Source: Acerihabitans sp047324305
GTDB taxonomy: Bacteria > Pseudomonadota > Gammaproteobacteria > Enterobacterales > Enterobacteriaceae
Reading direction: 5' to 3'
DNA: 64,000 nt
NCBI RefSeq assembly: GCF_047324305.1
Contig: NZ_CP178740.1
Span: 4,526,001 to 4,590,000 of the forward strand
The number at the start of each line of letters is the position of its first letter. Position 1 is the first letter of the stretch. Shown in pieces: positions 16,918 to 26,557 of the stretch. Under the pieces are notes generated by a model. That model did not search any database and was not told the DNA's origin. It was given only the letters and a program-made list of their open reading frames with translations. A program made the translations under genes and the position numbers.

Positions 16918-19713
16918 ATGACCGACGCATCAGGCGCATACAGGCGCGCAGGCCTTTTTCTACGCCGTTCCGGAGCGGTTGCCCTGTTGCTGCTGGCGCT
17001 TCTTGGGCTGTCGGTGGCAGTGGGGTGGTTTTTTTTACCGCTCTGGCTGCCGGTGGCGGCGCGGTTGGTGCTGCCCGCCGATGTCGATATTACCCTGACC
17101 GGCCGGCCGCGCTGGCATCAGGGGACGGTGATCCTGCCCGGCTTTGCGTTAAACCGTCCGTCCTGCGTCTGGATAACCGGCCAGAATATCAGCGCCCGGC
17201 GCCAGGACGGCGCATGGCGCATCCTCGCCGGGCAGGTAACGGTGGACAGCACCTGTAATGCGCCCCGCGCGCGTGAAGAAAGCGGCGAGCCGCTGACCTG
17301 GGCGGCCGTCGAGCAGGTTCTGCCGCGCTTTACGCTCGGCATCGGCCGCCTGACGGTGGCGCCCTGGCAGGCCTATGCCGGCGAACTGGAGCTGGAGCAT
17401 CTTGCCGCCGGCACCCGGGCATATTACCACAATGAACATCTGCGCCTGGCCTTGTCGTTGCGCGATCGTCAACTGTCGATAAGCGACTTGACGTTTACCG
17501 GCGCGCAGCCGCAGCCCCCGCGGGCCTTACCGGCGCTGCCGGTCTTCAACGCGCCCTTCGGCTTACAGAACCCCGCGCCGGCGTCGTTAGCCGCGCCGCC
17601 CCAGCCGGCACCGCTATTTCCCGCGCGACCGGCGGTATTATCCGGGGCGCTGCACATCGGGGTAACCGGGGATATGACGTTGTCGCCCCAGGTGATGATG
17701 CCGCCGGAACAGGGCGAACTGACCGCCGGCCTGGTTTTGCCCGACGGCAGGCCGGTGAACGCCGATATCAGCTGGCGGCAGCGGCAGGGGGCGTTATTGG
17801 TGACCGACGGTCAAACCGATATCAGGCTGGCGCGCTTGCCCTGGCGCATCGCCGGCGATGACCTGCAGATTACCGACGGCGAGTGGCGCTGGCCCTATGC
17901 CACCCAGCCCCTGTCGGGCAATATCGCCCTGACCCTGGCGCATTGGCTGGACGGTCCCGACGCGCTGGGATTAACGGCGCGCATGAATATGCTGACCCAG
18001 GGCCTGCGCGGCAAGGCCAATGCCGTATTGACCGTCGGCCCCGGCCCGCTGCGCCTGAGTGACAATGCGCTGGATTTCCGTTTTACCGGCACGGCTAACC
18101 AGGGGGGGCTCTCGTTAAGCGCGTCGATTCCCGGCCAGTTGCGCGGATTGCTGACCGATCCGACCCTGGCGCTGCTGCCCGGGGCGTTATTGCGCGTCAC
18201 CGGACTGATTTCCGAGGCGCTGAGCATCAACAGCGCGCGCCTGCCCCTGGCCGGCGTGCAGGTGTCATCCCGGGGCCTCAGCGGGCGATTGCAGGCCATC
18301 TTACAGGCTAACGTGCCGGATTACGGGCACTTCACCCTGCATATGGACGGCCGCGCGCTGGATTTCCTGCCCGATAAGGGCGAGTGGCGCTGGCGTTATT
18401 GGGGCGGGGGCAACCTGACGCCGTTCGAGGCGCGGTGGGATATCGCGGGACGCGGATCCTGGCTGGCGGACCAGATTGAACTGACGGAGTTGTCCAGCGG
18501 CCTCGATCAAATCCACTACGGTCTGGTCAGCGTTGCCGTCCCGCGCCTGGCGCTTACGGCGCCGCTGCGCTGGCGCCGTGGGGAGCATAATCCGGCCTTC
18601 AGCGGCGCGCTGCGGGTCAATGCCCGCCGGATCGATATTGCCCGCGGCGGCTATTTGCCCCAGCCGGTGATGACGCTGCGTTTCACCGGCACCACGCCGC
18701 AGGATTTTCTGTGGCAAGGCCAGCTTCAGGCCGGCGTTACCGGGCCGGTGCGCCTGAATGGCCGCTGGGACGGCAACCGACTGCGCGGGCAGGCCTGGTG
18801 GCCGAAACAGCCGCTGAAGGTCTTTCAGACCTTACTGGCGCCGGATTTGCGCATTACCCTGCGCGACGGGCAATTCAACGCGCAAAGCGCGTTTTCCGCC
18901 GCTATCGGCCAAGGCTTCCTGGCCGGCGGACATGCCACCGTCGGCCAGGGAGAGGTGTGGGTGGGCGAAAATCATCTGTCGGGCGTTGCGCTCGGGCTTT
19001 CTTATCGTTTGCAGGACCAGCGCTGGCAACTGGGCGTAAAACAGCCGGTCAGCCTGCGTGTCGCGACGATTATCACCCCGGTGACGCTGAATAACCTGGC
19101 GATAGGACTACAGGGGTATTACCCTTATGATGAACGTCGTCCGCTGACGCTCACCGGCGTGGATGTGGACGCGCTGGGCGGCAAGATCCACCTTACGCCG
19201 CTAAGCCTGCCTCAGCGCGACGCCGCGGTGCTCAGCGTCAAATCCATTGAGATGAGCGAGCTGATTACCGCGCTTAAACCTAAGCAGTTTGCCCTCTCCG
19301 GCCGTGTCAGCGGCGAGCTGCCGCTGCATTTTAGCGATCGGGCGGGGTATATCCGCGGCGGCTGGGTCGCCGGCGACAACCGGATGGCTTTGCGACTGGA
19401 TAAACAATTCGCCGACGCCATCGGCAGCCGCAACCTGGCCACAGGCGCGGCCATCAACTGGCTGCGTTATATGGAAATCAGCCGCCTGCGGGCGGATGTC
19501 AACGTGAACCGCGACGGCGAGCTGGATTTACTGGCGCATTTTATCGGCACCAATCCGCAAATCAATGCCCAGCGCGAGGTCAGGTTGAATTACCATCATC
19601 AGGAAAATATTTTCATGCTGTGGCGCAGCCTGCGCTTTGGCACCAACGTGGAGCAGGCCCTGGAAAAACAGGCCGGCACCGTCCCCGCCGGGGCAGCAAG
19701 GAGAGAGAGATGA
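16918..19713 (+). CDS. ydbH: YdbH, AsmA-like inter-membrane phospholipid transport protein
   Basis: 931 residues (E. coli 879). One membrane anchor is near residues 20-42, and the rest is a long periplasmic beta-rich body. The C-terminal DctA/YdbH domain includes KSIEMSELITALKPKQFALSG and NLATGAAINWLRYMEISRLRADV, both closely conserved. YdbH, TamB and YhdP are partly redundant bridges that carry phospholipid to the outer membrane, and YdbH works with the lipoprotein YnbE. Its stop overlaps the ynbE start as ATGA (19710-19713), so the two are translationally coupled. The extra length lies in the N-terminal half. Confidence 0.92.
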   Translation: MTDASGAYRRAGLFLRRSGAVALLLLALLGLSVAVGWFFLPLWLPVAARLVLPADVDITLTGRPRWHQGTVILPGFALNRPSCVWITGQNISARRQDGAWRILAGQVTVDSTCNAPRAREESGEPLTWAAVEQVLPRFTLGIGRLTVAPWQAYAGELELEHLAAGTRAYYHNEHLRLALSLRDRQLSISDLTFTGAQPQPPRALPALPVFNAPFGLQNPAPASLAAPPQPAPLFPARPAVLSGALHIGVTGDMTLSPQVMMPPEQGELTAGLVLPDGRPVNADISWRQRQGALLVTDGQTDIRLARLPWRIAGDDLQITDGEWRWPYATQPLSGNIALTLAHWLDGPDALGLTARMNMLTQGLRGKANAVLTVGPGPLRLSDNALDFRFTGTANQGGLSLSASIPGQLRGLLTDPTLALLPGALLRVTGLISEALSINSARLPLAGVQVSSRGLSGRLQAILQANVPDYGHFTLHMDGRALDFLPDKGEWRWRYWGGGNLTPFEARWDIAGRGSWLADQIELTELSSGLDQIHYGLVSVAVPRLALTAPLRWRRGEHNPAFSGALRVNARRIDIARGGYLPQPVMTLRFTGTTPQDFLWQGQLQAGVTGPVRLNGRWDGNRLRGQAWWPKQPLKVFQTLLAPDLRITLRDGQFNAQSAFSAAIGQGFLAGGHATVGQGEVWVGENHLSGVALGLSYRLQDQRWQLGVKQPVSLRVATIITPVTLNNLAIGLQGYYPYDERRPLTLTGVDVDALGGKIHLTPLSLPQRDAAVLSVKSIEMSELITALKPKQFALSGRVSGELPLHFSDRAGYIRGGWVAGDNRMALRLDKQFADAIGSRNLATGAAINWLRYMEISRLRADVNVNRDGELDLLAHFIGTNPQINAQREVRLNYHHQENIFMLWRSLRFGTNVEQALEKQAGTVPAGAARRER

Positions 19714-19931
19714 ACACAGGATATAAGCTGGCCGGCCTGCTGTTGACGCTGGGCGCCGCCGCCTGCGTGCCGCGCATTGAGCTGGCGATGCCCAGCGAAC
19801 CAATTACCATTAACATGAACGTGAAAATCGAACACGACATTACCATCAAGGCGGACAAACAGAGCGTGGCGCTGCTGCAGCCGACGCTGTGCCAGGACTC
19901 GCAGACGCAGCCTTGCGTGCCGGCCAAATAA
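19710..19931 (+). CDS. ynbE: YnbE lipoprotein, partner of YdbH
   Basis: 73 residues from the ATG inside the ATGA overlap, preceded by AAGGAGAGAGAG. The signal ends at the lipobox AAAC, giving Cys19. The mature part PRIELAMPSEPITINMNVKI is almost identical to E. coli YnbE (61 residues). The C-terminus is longer and carries two more cysteines. YnbE is an outer-membrane lipoprotein that forms an intermembrane bridge with YdbH. E. coli follows it with ydbL, which is absent; a terminator starts immediately after this stop codon. Confidence 0.92.
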   Translation: MNTGYKLAGLLLTLGAAACVPRIELAMPSEPITINMNVKIEHDITIKADKQSVALLQPTLCQDSQTQPCVPAK

Positions 19932-19956
19932 AAAAGCGCATCCGGGATGCGCTTTT
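19932..19956 (+). terminator. Intrinsic terminator after ynbE
   Basis: An 11-bp stem AAAAGCGCATC (19932-19942) with GATGCGCTTTT (19946-19956) around a three-base loop. It starts right after the ynbE stop, and A and T runs at either side let it work in both directions. It closes the ydbH-ynbE unit where ydbL would be expected. Confidence 0.85.
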
Positions 19957-20074
19957 GCAATCTGTAAGCGTGCAGCGGCACTGATGGCCAGGGCGCCGCG
20001 CGCGGATTGTATTCCAGGGACGTCGGGATGCAGGGTGTCTTGAAGACCTTACCCATCATGCCGCCGTCACGGCA

Positions 20075-20680
20075 TCAGGCGGCGATAAACTGGCTGATGG
20101 CGGCTTTAGCGTCTTCCTGGGCTTTGCCCGCCACTTCCGGACCGTAGGCCACGCCTTCGGCAAACACGAATTCCACGTCGGTGATGCCTAGGAAGCCCAG
20201 CATCAGGCGCAGATAGGACGTCACCAGATCGCTGGGGGTGTCTTTATGGATACCGCCGCGGGTGGTCAGCACCACCGCTTTTTTGTTTTTTACCAGGCCT
20301 TCAGGGCCTTGTTCGCTGTAGCGAAAGGTCACGCCGGCGCGCGCAATCAGGTCAATATAATTCTTTAACTGGGTAGGGATGTTGAAGTTGTACATCGGCG
20401 CGGCAATGACGATCACGTCGTTGGCCTGCAGCTCATTGATCAATTCATCGGATAAATCCAACGCTTCCTGCTGGCGGGGCGTCAGGGTCGCGTCCGCCGG
20501 GCGCAGGGCGCCGACCAGCTCGCCGTCCAGTACGGGTACCGGCTGCGCGGCCAGGTCGCGTACCGTAATCTCGTCGCCGCTGTGGTTTTTTTGCCATTGT
20601 TCGATAAAGAAGTCGGCCAGCTGGTTGGACTGGGAAAACGTGGCAAGAATACTCGATTTAAGAATTAATACTTTGCTCAT
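20075..20680 (-). CDS. azoR: FMN-dependent NADH-azoreductase
   Basis: 201 residues from ATG 20680, preceded by AAGGA at suitable distance; E. coli AzoR has the same length and begins MSKVLVLKSS. A longer frame to 20701 lacks support. Flavodoxin-fold quinone/azo reductase; the FMN-binding segments SSILATFSQSNQLAD and APMYNFNIPTQLKNYID are visible. It reduces azo compounds and quinones with NADH and is linked to thiol and quinone stress resistance. It lies between ynbE and hrpA as in E. coli and is divergent from hrpA. Confidence 0.95.
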   Translation of the reverse strand: MSKVLILKSSILATFSQSNQLADFFIEQWQKNHSGDEITVRDLAAQPVPVLDGELVGALRPADATLTPRQQEALDLSDELINELQANDVIVIAAPMYNFNIPTQLKNYIDLIARAGVTFRYSEQGPEGLVKNKKAVVLTTRGGIHKDTPSDLVTSYLRLMLGFLGITDVEFVFAEGVAYGPEVAGKAQEDAKAAISQFIAA

Positions 20681-20912
20681 CAGATGTTCCTTATAATTCA
20701 ATAGGTCATTAACCCTTAGGCGTTGAGAAACACTCTATTGATTATCCTCCCGCAGTGATAGCGCAATATTTCGAGCTGTTTGTTCGAATTTCCTGAACGA
20801 TGGGAAAGGCGGCTAAAGCCGGCGCCGGGGATATGGTAAACTAACGGCATAAGCACATTCTATTCGGGCCGGAACAGCGCCTGTATCCGGTCGCAGTATA
20901 AGGAAAGGTATC

Positions 20913-23900
20913 GTGAAGTCATCGCTGGCGGCACTGTCCGCTTCGCTGGAGTCGGTTATGCTCCGCGATAAAACAGTTTTACGTCGCCGTCTGCAGGGGG
21001 CGCAAAAAGTCACCCGGCCCGAGGCGCAGACCGCTATCGCCGAGCAAATCGCCGCCGATATCCAGGCGTCCGCGCAACGCGCGGCAAACCGCCTGGCCGC
21101 CCGCCCGGCCATAACCTATCCGGAAAATCTGCCGGTCAGCCAGAAACGCCAGGATATTCTCCAGGCCATCCGCGATAACCAGGTGGTGATTGTCGCCGGT
21201 GAAACCGGCTCCGGCAAGACCACCCAGATCCCCAAGATCTGCCTGGAGCTGGGGCGCGGCATCACCGGTCTCATCGGCCATACCCAGCCCCGGCGCCTGG
21301 CGGCGCGCAGCGTGGCCGATCGCATCGCCCAGGAGCTGGCGGTGCCGTTGGGCGGGGCGGTGGGGTATAAGGTGCGTTTTAACGATCAGATAAGCGACAA
21401 CACGCTGGTCAAGCTGATGACCGACGGTATCCTGCTGGCGGAAATACAGCAGGATCGGCAACTGCTGCAGTACGACACCCTGATTATCGACGAAGCGCAT
21501 GAACGCAGCCTGAATATCGATTTTATCCTCGGGTATCTGCATCAGCTATTGCCGAAACGTCCGGACTTAAAGGTGATTATCACATCCGCGACCATCGACC
21601 CGCAGCGCTTTTCGCGCCATTTTAACAACGCGCCGATTATCGAGGTTTCCGGACGCACTTATCCGGTGGAGGTGCGCTACCGTCCAGTGGTGGAGAGCGA
21701 GGAGGACGGCGACCGTGACGTGTCCCAGGCCATTTTCGACGCGGTGGATGAACTCAGCCACGAGGCGCCGGGGGATATTCTGATCTTTATGAGCGGCGAG
21801 CGTGAAATCCGCGACACCGCCGATGGCCTGAACAAGCTCAACCTGCCCCATACCGAGGTGCTGCCGCTGTACGCCCGCCTGTCCAATAGCGAACAGAACC
21901 GGGTATTCCAGTCCCACAGCGGCCGGCGTATCGTGCTGGCGACCAATGTGGCGGAAACCTCGTTGACCGTGCCCGGCATTAAATATGTTATCGACCCCGG
22001 CACCGCGCGCATCAGCCGCTACAGTTTCCGCACCAAGGTGCAACGGCTGCCCATCGAGGCGGTGTCGCAGGCCTCCGCCAACCAGCGCAAAGGGCGCTGC
22101 GGCCGCATATCCGACGGTATCTGCATCCGGTTGTATTCAGAACAGGATTTTCTCTCCCGGCCGGAATTTACCGATCCTGAAATCCTGCGCACCCATCTGG
22201 CCTCGGTCATCCTGCAGATGACCGCGCTCGGCCTTGGCGATATCGCCGCCTTCCCGTTTGTGGAAGCGCCGGACAAGCGGCAAATCCAGGACGGCGTGCG
22301 GTTATTGGAGGAGCTGGGGGCGCTGGAGGCAGAATCCGCGCGCGGCTACCGGCTTAGCCCGCTGGGCCGCCAGCTGGCGCAGCTGCCGCTCGACCCCAGG
22401 CTGGCCAGGATGGTGCTTGAAGCGCGTAATAATGCCTGCGTGCGCGAGGTGATGGTGATCGCCGCCGCGTTGTCCATCCAGGATCCGCGCGAGCGGCCGA
22501 TGGATAAAAAACAGGCCGCCGACGAAAAACACCGCCGTTTCGCCGATAAAGAATCGGATTTTATCGCCTTCGTCAAATTGTGGGATTATGTGCAGGAACA
22601 GCAGAAGACGCTGTCCTCCAGCCAGTTCCGCCGTCAGTGCCGGGTCGATTTCCTCAGCTACCTGCGGGTACGCGAATGGCAGGATGTCTATACCCAGCTG
22701 CGACAGACGGTAAAAACCCTCGGGCTGCCGGTCAATACCCAGCCCGCGGATTATCGCGGCCTGCACTGCGCCCTGTTGTCGGGCCTGCTGTCCCATATCG
22801 GGCAAAAGGACGCTGAAAAACAAGAATACACCGGCGCGCGCAACGCCCGTTTTGCCATTTACCCCGGTTCGGGGCTGTTTAAAAAACCGCCTAAATGGAC
22901 CATGGTGGCCGAACTGGTGGAGACCACCCGGCTGTGGGGGCGCATTGCCGCGCGCATCGATCCGGAATGGATAGAGCCGCTGGCCCCGCATCTGGTTAAA
23001 AGCAGCTACAGCGAGCCGCATTGGGAAAAGGCGGCCGGATCGGTGATGGCGGTGGAGAAAGTCACCTTGCTGGGGCTGCCCATCGTGGCCGGCCGCAAGG
23101 TCAATTACAGCGCTATCGATCCGGCGCTGTGCCGTGAACTGTTTATTCGTTTCGCGCTGGTGGCCGGCGAGTGGCAGACCCGGCACGCGTTTTTCCATGC
23201 CAACCGCAAGCTGTTGACGGAGGTGGAGGAGCTGGAGCATAAATCACGCCGCCGCGATATCCTGGTGGATGACGAGACGCTGTTTGCCTTTTACGATCGG
23301 CGCATCGGCGCGGAGGTGGTCTCGGCGCGGCATTTTGACAGCTGGTGGCGAGACGCGGCCAAACAGGACCCTGATCTGCTTAACTTTGAAAAAAGCATGC
23401 TGATCAATCCGGGCGCGGATGCGATAAGCGCCCTGGATTACCCCAACGTTTGGCACCAGGGCAATCTGAAATTAAAACTCAGCTATCAGTTCGAACCCGG
23501 CGCGGACGCGGACGGCGTCACGGTGCATATCCCGCTGCCGGTACTTAACCAGGTCACCGCCGCCGGTTTTGACTGGCAGATCCCGGGCGTGCGGCGGGAG
23601 CTTATCATTGCGCTGATTAAATCGCTGCCTAAGCCGTTACGGCGTAACTTTGTGCCGGCGCCCAATTACGCCGAAGCCTTTCTCGGCAGGGCCACGCCCG
23701 CCGACGGGCCGCTGCTCGATACGCTGGAGCGCGAGCTCAAGCGCATGACCGGGGTGGGCATCGACCGCGACGCCTGGCAGTGGGATCAGGTGCCGGATCA
23801 TCTGAAAATCTCGTTCCGGGTGGTGGATGATAAACATAAGACGCTGGCAGAAAGCCGGGATCTCGACGCGCTGAAGCTGCAGCTAAAAGACAATGTGCAG

Positions 23901-24800
23901 CAAACCCTTTCCGCCGTGGCCGACGACGGCCTGGAGCAGCGTGATTTACATCTGTGGAGCTTTGGCGATTTACCCGAACGCTATGAGCAAAAAAGAGGCG
24001 GCTATTCGCTCAAGGCTTATCCGGCGCTGGTGGATGAAAAAGACAGCGTGGCTATCCGCCTGTTTGAAACCGAGCACGATCAGCGCCGGGCGATGTGGCA
24101 GGGCATCCGGCGCCTGTTGCTGATCAATATCCCCTCGCCGATAAAATACCTGCATGAAAAATTGCCTAACAAAGCCAAGCTGGGGCTGTATTTCAATCCA
24201 TTCGGCAAGGTGATGGAGCTGATTGACGACTGCATTACCTGCGGCGTCGACAAGCTTATCGAGCAGCGCGGCGGCCTGGTCTGGCGCGAGGAGCAGTTTG
24301 CCGAACTGCAGGAATACGTGCGCGCCAACCTGAACCCGACGGTGGTGGAGATTGCCGGGCAGGTGGAGCAAATACTGACGGCGGTGTTCGCCATCAATAA
24401 ACGCCTGAAAGGACGGGTGGATATCAGCCTGGCCCTGGCGCTGTCGGACATCAAGGCACAGCTGGGCGGCCTGGTTTATCGCGGTTTCGTCACCGGCAAC
24501 GGCTGGAGACGGCTGCCCGATACGCTGCGCTATCTGCAGGCCCTGGAACGCCGCCTGGAAAAACTGCCCAACGATGTGCATCGCGATCGCGCCCAGATGT
24601 TGAAAGTCGAGCAGGTGCAGCAAGCCTGGCGCCAGTGGCTGGACAAGCTGCCGCCGCTGCGGCGCGAAGATGAGGATGTCAGGGAAATCCGCTGGATGAT
24701 TGAGGAACTGCGGGTCAGCTATTTTGCCCAGCAGCTCGGCACGCCTTATCCCGTCTCGGAAAAACGCATCTTGCAGGCGATGGAACAGATAGCGGGTTAA
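20913..24800 (+). CDS. hrpA: ATP-dependent RNA helicase HrpA
   Basis: 1295 residues (E. coli 1300). DEAH-box helicase with Walker A GETGSGKT at 96-103, DEAH at about 193-196 followed by ERS, the SAT motif (TSATIDPQRF), and motif VI QRKGRCGR. Helicase-associated and OB-like domains follow, and the large C-terminal DUF3418 region is complete. HrpA resolves stalled or collided ribosomes on mRNA and matures some fimbrial mRNAs. The start is GTG 20913, with AAGGAAAGG four bases upstream; no better ATG is near. The family is usually monocistronic. Confidence 0.95.
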   Translation: MKSSLAALSASLESVMLRDKTVLRRRLQGAQKVTRPEAQTAIAEQIAADIQASAQRAANRLAARPAITYPENLPVSQKRQDILQAIRDNQVVIVAGETGSGKTTQIPKICLELGRGITGLIGHTQPRRLAARSVADRIAQELAVPLGGAVGYKVRFNDQISDNTLVKLMTDGILLAEIQQDRQLLQYDTLIIDEAHERSLNIDFILGYLHQLLPKRPDLKVIITSATIDPQRFSRHFNNAPIIEVSGRTYPVEVRYRPVVESEEDGDRDVSQAIFDAVDELSHEAPGDILIFMSGEREIRDTADGLNKLNLPHTEVLPLYARLSNSEQNRVFQSHSGRRIVLATNVAETSLTVPGIKYVIDPGTARISRYSFRTKVQRLPIEAVSQASANQRKGRCGRISDGICIRLYSEQDFLSRPEFTDPEILRTHLASVILQMTALGLGDIAAFPFVEAPDKRQIQDGVRLLEELGALEAESARGYRLSPLGRQLAQLPLDPRLARMVLEARNNACVREVMVIAAALSIQDPRERPMDKKQAADEKHRRFADKESDFIAFVKLWDYVQEQQKTLSSSQFRRQCRVDFLSYLRVREWQDVYTQLRQTVKTLGLPVNTQPADYRGLHCALLSGLLSHIGQKDAEKQEYTGARNARFAIYPGSGLFKKPPKWTMVAELVETTRLWGRIAARIDPEWIEPLAPHLVKSSYSEPHWEKAAGSVMAVEKVTLLGLPIVAGRKVNYSAIDPALCRELFIRFALVAGEWQTRHAFFHANRKLLTEVEELEHKSRRRDILVDDETLFAFYDRRIGAEVVSARHFDSWWRDAAKQDPDLLNFEKSMLINPGADAISALDYPNVWHQGNLKLKLSYQFEPGADADGVTVHIPLPVLNQVTAAGFDWQIPGVRRELIIALIKSLPKPLRRNFVPAPNYAEAFLGRATPADGPLLDTLERELKRMTGVGIDRDAWQWDQVPDHLKISFRVVDDKHKTLAESRDLDALKLQLKDNVQQTLSAVADDGLEQRDLHLWSFGDLPERYEQKRGGYSLKAYPALVDEKDSVAIRLFETEHDQRRAMWQGIRRLLLINIPSPIKYLHEKLPNKAKLGLYFNPFGKVMELIDDCITCGVDKLIEQRGGLVWREEQFAELQEYVRANLNPTVVEIAGQVEQILTAVFAINKRLKGRVDISLALALSDIKAQLGGLVYRGFVTGNGWRRLPDTLRYLQALERRLEKLPNDVHRDRAQMLKVEQVQQAWRQWLDKLPPLRREDEDVREIRWMIEELRVSYFAQQLGTPYPVSEKRILQAMEQIAG

Positions 24801-24833
24801 TCGGGAAATGTAACGGGCTACGCTGAAAATCCT

Positions 24834-25655
24834 TCACTTCGCCAAGGCTTTCCCCGGTTTGTCGGCCAATGCCGACAGGCCATCCTGAATGGCGGTCACC
24901 GCCAGCGCGCGGTTATCCGCCCGATAACGGTCCTTGCCCAGCGGGGCGGAACTCTGGATTGCGATTAAACGCCAGCCGGTAAGGGTATACAGCATTAACG
25001 GCGAACCGCTGTCGCCCGGCAGGGTGTTGCAGCGATGGGATAACACCTCCGACTGCGCCCAGCCGGTCACCAGGCAATCCTGATGACGATAGAGCGTATC
25101 CAGGTGATCCTCGGGATATCCGGCCTGGGTGACCTGGTGATTGGCCTGCTTTAGCTGCAGGGTCAGTTCCTGATGGTCGCCCTGCCACAGCGGCAGTGGT
25201 TTGATTTTTTTAAATGTTTTGGTCAGGCGGATAAGGGCGAAATCCAATGCGGCCGCATCGGGCGGCACGATCCAGCCGTCGCCGGAGGGTTTCAGGCGTT
25301 GACCCAGCTGTTTGTCGACCAACGTATCAATGGCGCTGGTCTGATAACGCCAGAGCTGGTTTTCCGCCACGAAACGCAACATCACCGCTTTATCAATAAC
25401 GCCGCCCGCGGTCAGCACGCAATGACCGGCTGTCAGCGCCAGGTGCGGCGAAATCAGAGTGGCGGTGCAGAGATTGCCGCTGGCGGTTTCCACCTGTCCG
25501 ATGGCCTGCCACGGCCATTCATCCGGCTGGGTGATGGCCTGGCGGTGGTCATGGCCGAAAAACAGCGCCTTCTGTTCTTTACTCAGTCCGGCCGATGCGG
25601 CGTTAAAGGTAGCGAGAGGCAACAAACACCACAGCAACAGCGGAACAATACGCAT
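24834..25655 (-). CDS. ydgD: YdgD, secreted trypsin-like serine protease
   Basis: Chymotrypsin-fold (S1) protease. From ATG 25655 the product is 273 residues, the E. coli YdgD length, and begins with a clean signal peptide (MRIVPLLLWCLLPLATF.. ending ASA). AAGG lies about 11 bases upstream. An ATG at 25694 would add 13 polar residues before the signal and has no RBS. The catalytic triad is visible as His in LTAGHC, Asp in ALDFALIRL and Ser in LPGDSGSPL. The substrate is unknown. It follows asr and ydgU on the same strand, as in E. coli. Confidence 0.88.
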   Translation of the reverse strand: MRIVPLLLWCLLPLATFNAASAGLSKEQKALFFGHDHRQAITQPDEWPWQAIGQVETASGNLCTATLISPHLALTAGHCVLTAGGVIDKAVMLRFVAENQLWRYQTSAIDTLVDKQLGQRLKPSGDGWIVPPDAAALDFALIRLTKTFKKIKPLPLWQGDHQELTLQLKQANHQVTQAGYPEDHLDTLYRHQDCLVTGWAQSEVLSHRCNTLPGDSGSPLMLYTLTGWRLIAIQSSAPLGKDRYRADNRALAVTAIQDGLSALADKPGKALAK

Positions 25656-25820
25656 ATACAAGCTTGCCTTATGATAAGTGCTGATATCATCCATGAAAAA
25701 ATATTATCTCAATATAGCTTATAAATAGGGGAATACAGAGAAAAATCGTTGTGTTTCAGCACGCTAAAACAGATCGCCGTTAAGGCGGAAAATACGCAGG
25801 CGCTGGGCAAGGGAAGGGAC

Positions 25821-25901
25821 TTAAATAAAAAAGAAGGTGCTGACAACGGCGCAAATAATCAGGCAACCCAGGATGATTTCATACCTATATCGGCGCAGCA
25901 T
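25821..25901 (-). CDS. ydgU: YdgU, 26-residue membrane peptide
   Basis: A short open frame between asr and ydgD, ATG at 25899-25901 and TAA at 25821-25823, with TAAGG nine bases upstream. It encodes a basic N-terminus (MLRRYRYE) and one hydrophobic helix (IILGCLIICAVVSTFFFI). This matches E. coli YdgU in length (27), in the RYR-aromatic-E N-terminus and in the LCA-like core, and its position between asr and ydgD is the same. The function is unknown. Its size hides it from standard gene calling. The rest of the 396-bp asr-ydgD gap has two hairpins and no other gene. Confidence 0.82.
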   Translation of the reverse strand: MLRRYRYEIILGCLIICAVVSTFFFI

Positions 25902-25919
25902 AGACGAAGCCTTAAGAAA

Positions 25920-25945
25920 CCGACACCCGGCGAACCGGGTGTCGG
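25920..25945. terminator. Strong hairpin between ydgU and asr
   Basis: CCGACACCCGG (25920-25930), loop CGAA, CCGGGTGTCGG (25935-25945): a perfect 11-bp stem with a tetraloop. On the minus strand it is followed by GTTTCTTAAGG, the last part of which is the ydgU RBS. It may attenuate read-through from asr or shield the ydgU RBS rather than be a full terminator. Confidence 0.5.
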
Positions 25946-26012
25946 TGAGTCAATAATAATGCGCTAAAATGACTATTTCATCAGCTCTGACAGCCATGAT
26001 ATTCCGACTCCG

Positions 26013-26041
26013 GCCTGAACGGCGTTAAACCAGGTTCAGGC
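26013..26041 (-). terminator. Probable asr terminator hairpin
   Basis: GCCTGAAC (26013-26020) and GTTCAGGC (26034-26041) form a perfect 8-bp stem with a 13-base loop, 11 bp past the asr stop codon on the minus strand. The flank is not strongly T-rich. Confidence 0.45.
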
Positions 26042-26051
26042 GCGGCGCATC

Positions 26052-26393
26052 TTATGATGCAGGGGTCGTGGTGGCAGCGGCAGCGGCCGGAGCGGCTTTC
26101 TTATGCTGCACTTTTTTCACGTGTTTTTTAGCGGCCTGGGCAGTCTGCGCCGGAGCGGCTTTCTTCACTTTCTTCACGTGTTTTTTAGCGGCCTGGGCAG
26201 TTTGCGCAGGGGCTGCTTTTTTCACTTTCTTCACGTGTTTCTTGTGAGTAGTCGTGGTGGTTTTAGCCGGTGCAGCGGTAGTCGTGGTGGTGGTCGTCGC
26301 GGCAGGAGCGGTAGTCGTAGTGGTATCGGCGGCAAACGCAGCGGTGGACAATCCCATGGCGGCAGCAATAACCAGTGCAAGTACTTTCTTCAT
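26052..26393 (-). CDS. asr: Acid shock protein Asr
   Basis: 113 residues from ATG 26393, with AGGA upstream; the start MKKVLALVIAAAMGLSTAAF is that of E. coli Asr. After the signal peptide (cleavage near AFA-AD) come a Thr/Ala-rich stretch and then repeats of KKHVKKVKKAAPAQTAQA (two full copies and a partial one). Family members are periplasmic, very basic and induced by acid, probably acting as chaperone-like or proton-buffering proteins. In E. coli asr is a direct RstA target; here rstBA lies 241 bp upstream on the same strand, closer than in E. coli. Confidence 0.95.
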   Translation of the reverse strand: MKKVLALVIAAAMGLSTAAFAADTTTTTAPAATTTTTTTAAPAKTTTTTHKKHVKKVKKAAPAQTAQAAKKHVKKVKKAAPAQTAQAAKKHVKKVQHKKAAPAAAAATTTPAS

Positions 26394-26557
26394 TGTCAAA
26401 TCCTCAGAATTGCGGTTTCTATTTACAACCCCGATTCGGGGCCGGTGAAGACACAATAAGGATTTAACGCCGCGTTGTCCGTGAGTGTTTGGTTTCGGCG
26501 TGTAACCGAATGTACAGGCGGAGAAACAAAGAGGTACCACCCTCGCCGCTGTATTTT

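Noticed and set aside
25749..25967. 72-codon plus-strand frame between ydgD and asr
   Set aside because: It runs antisense across ydgU and the strong hairpin, has no RBS and shows low-complexity composition.
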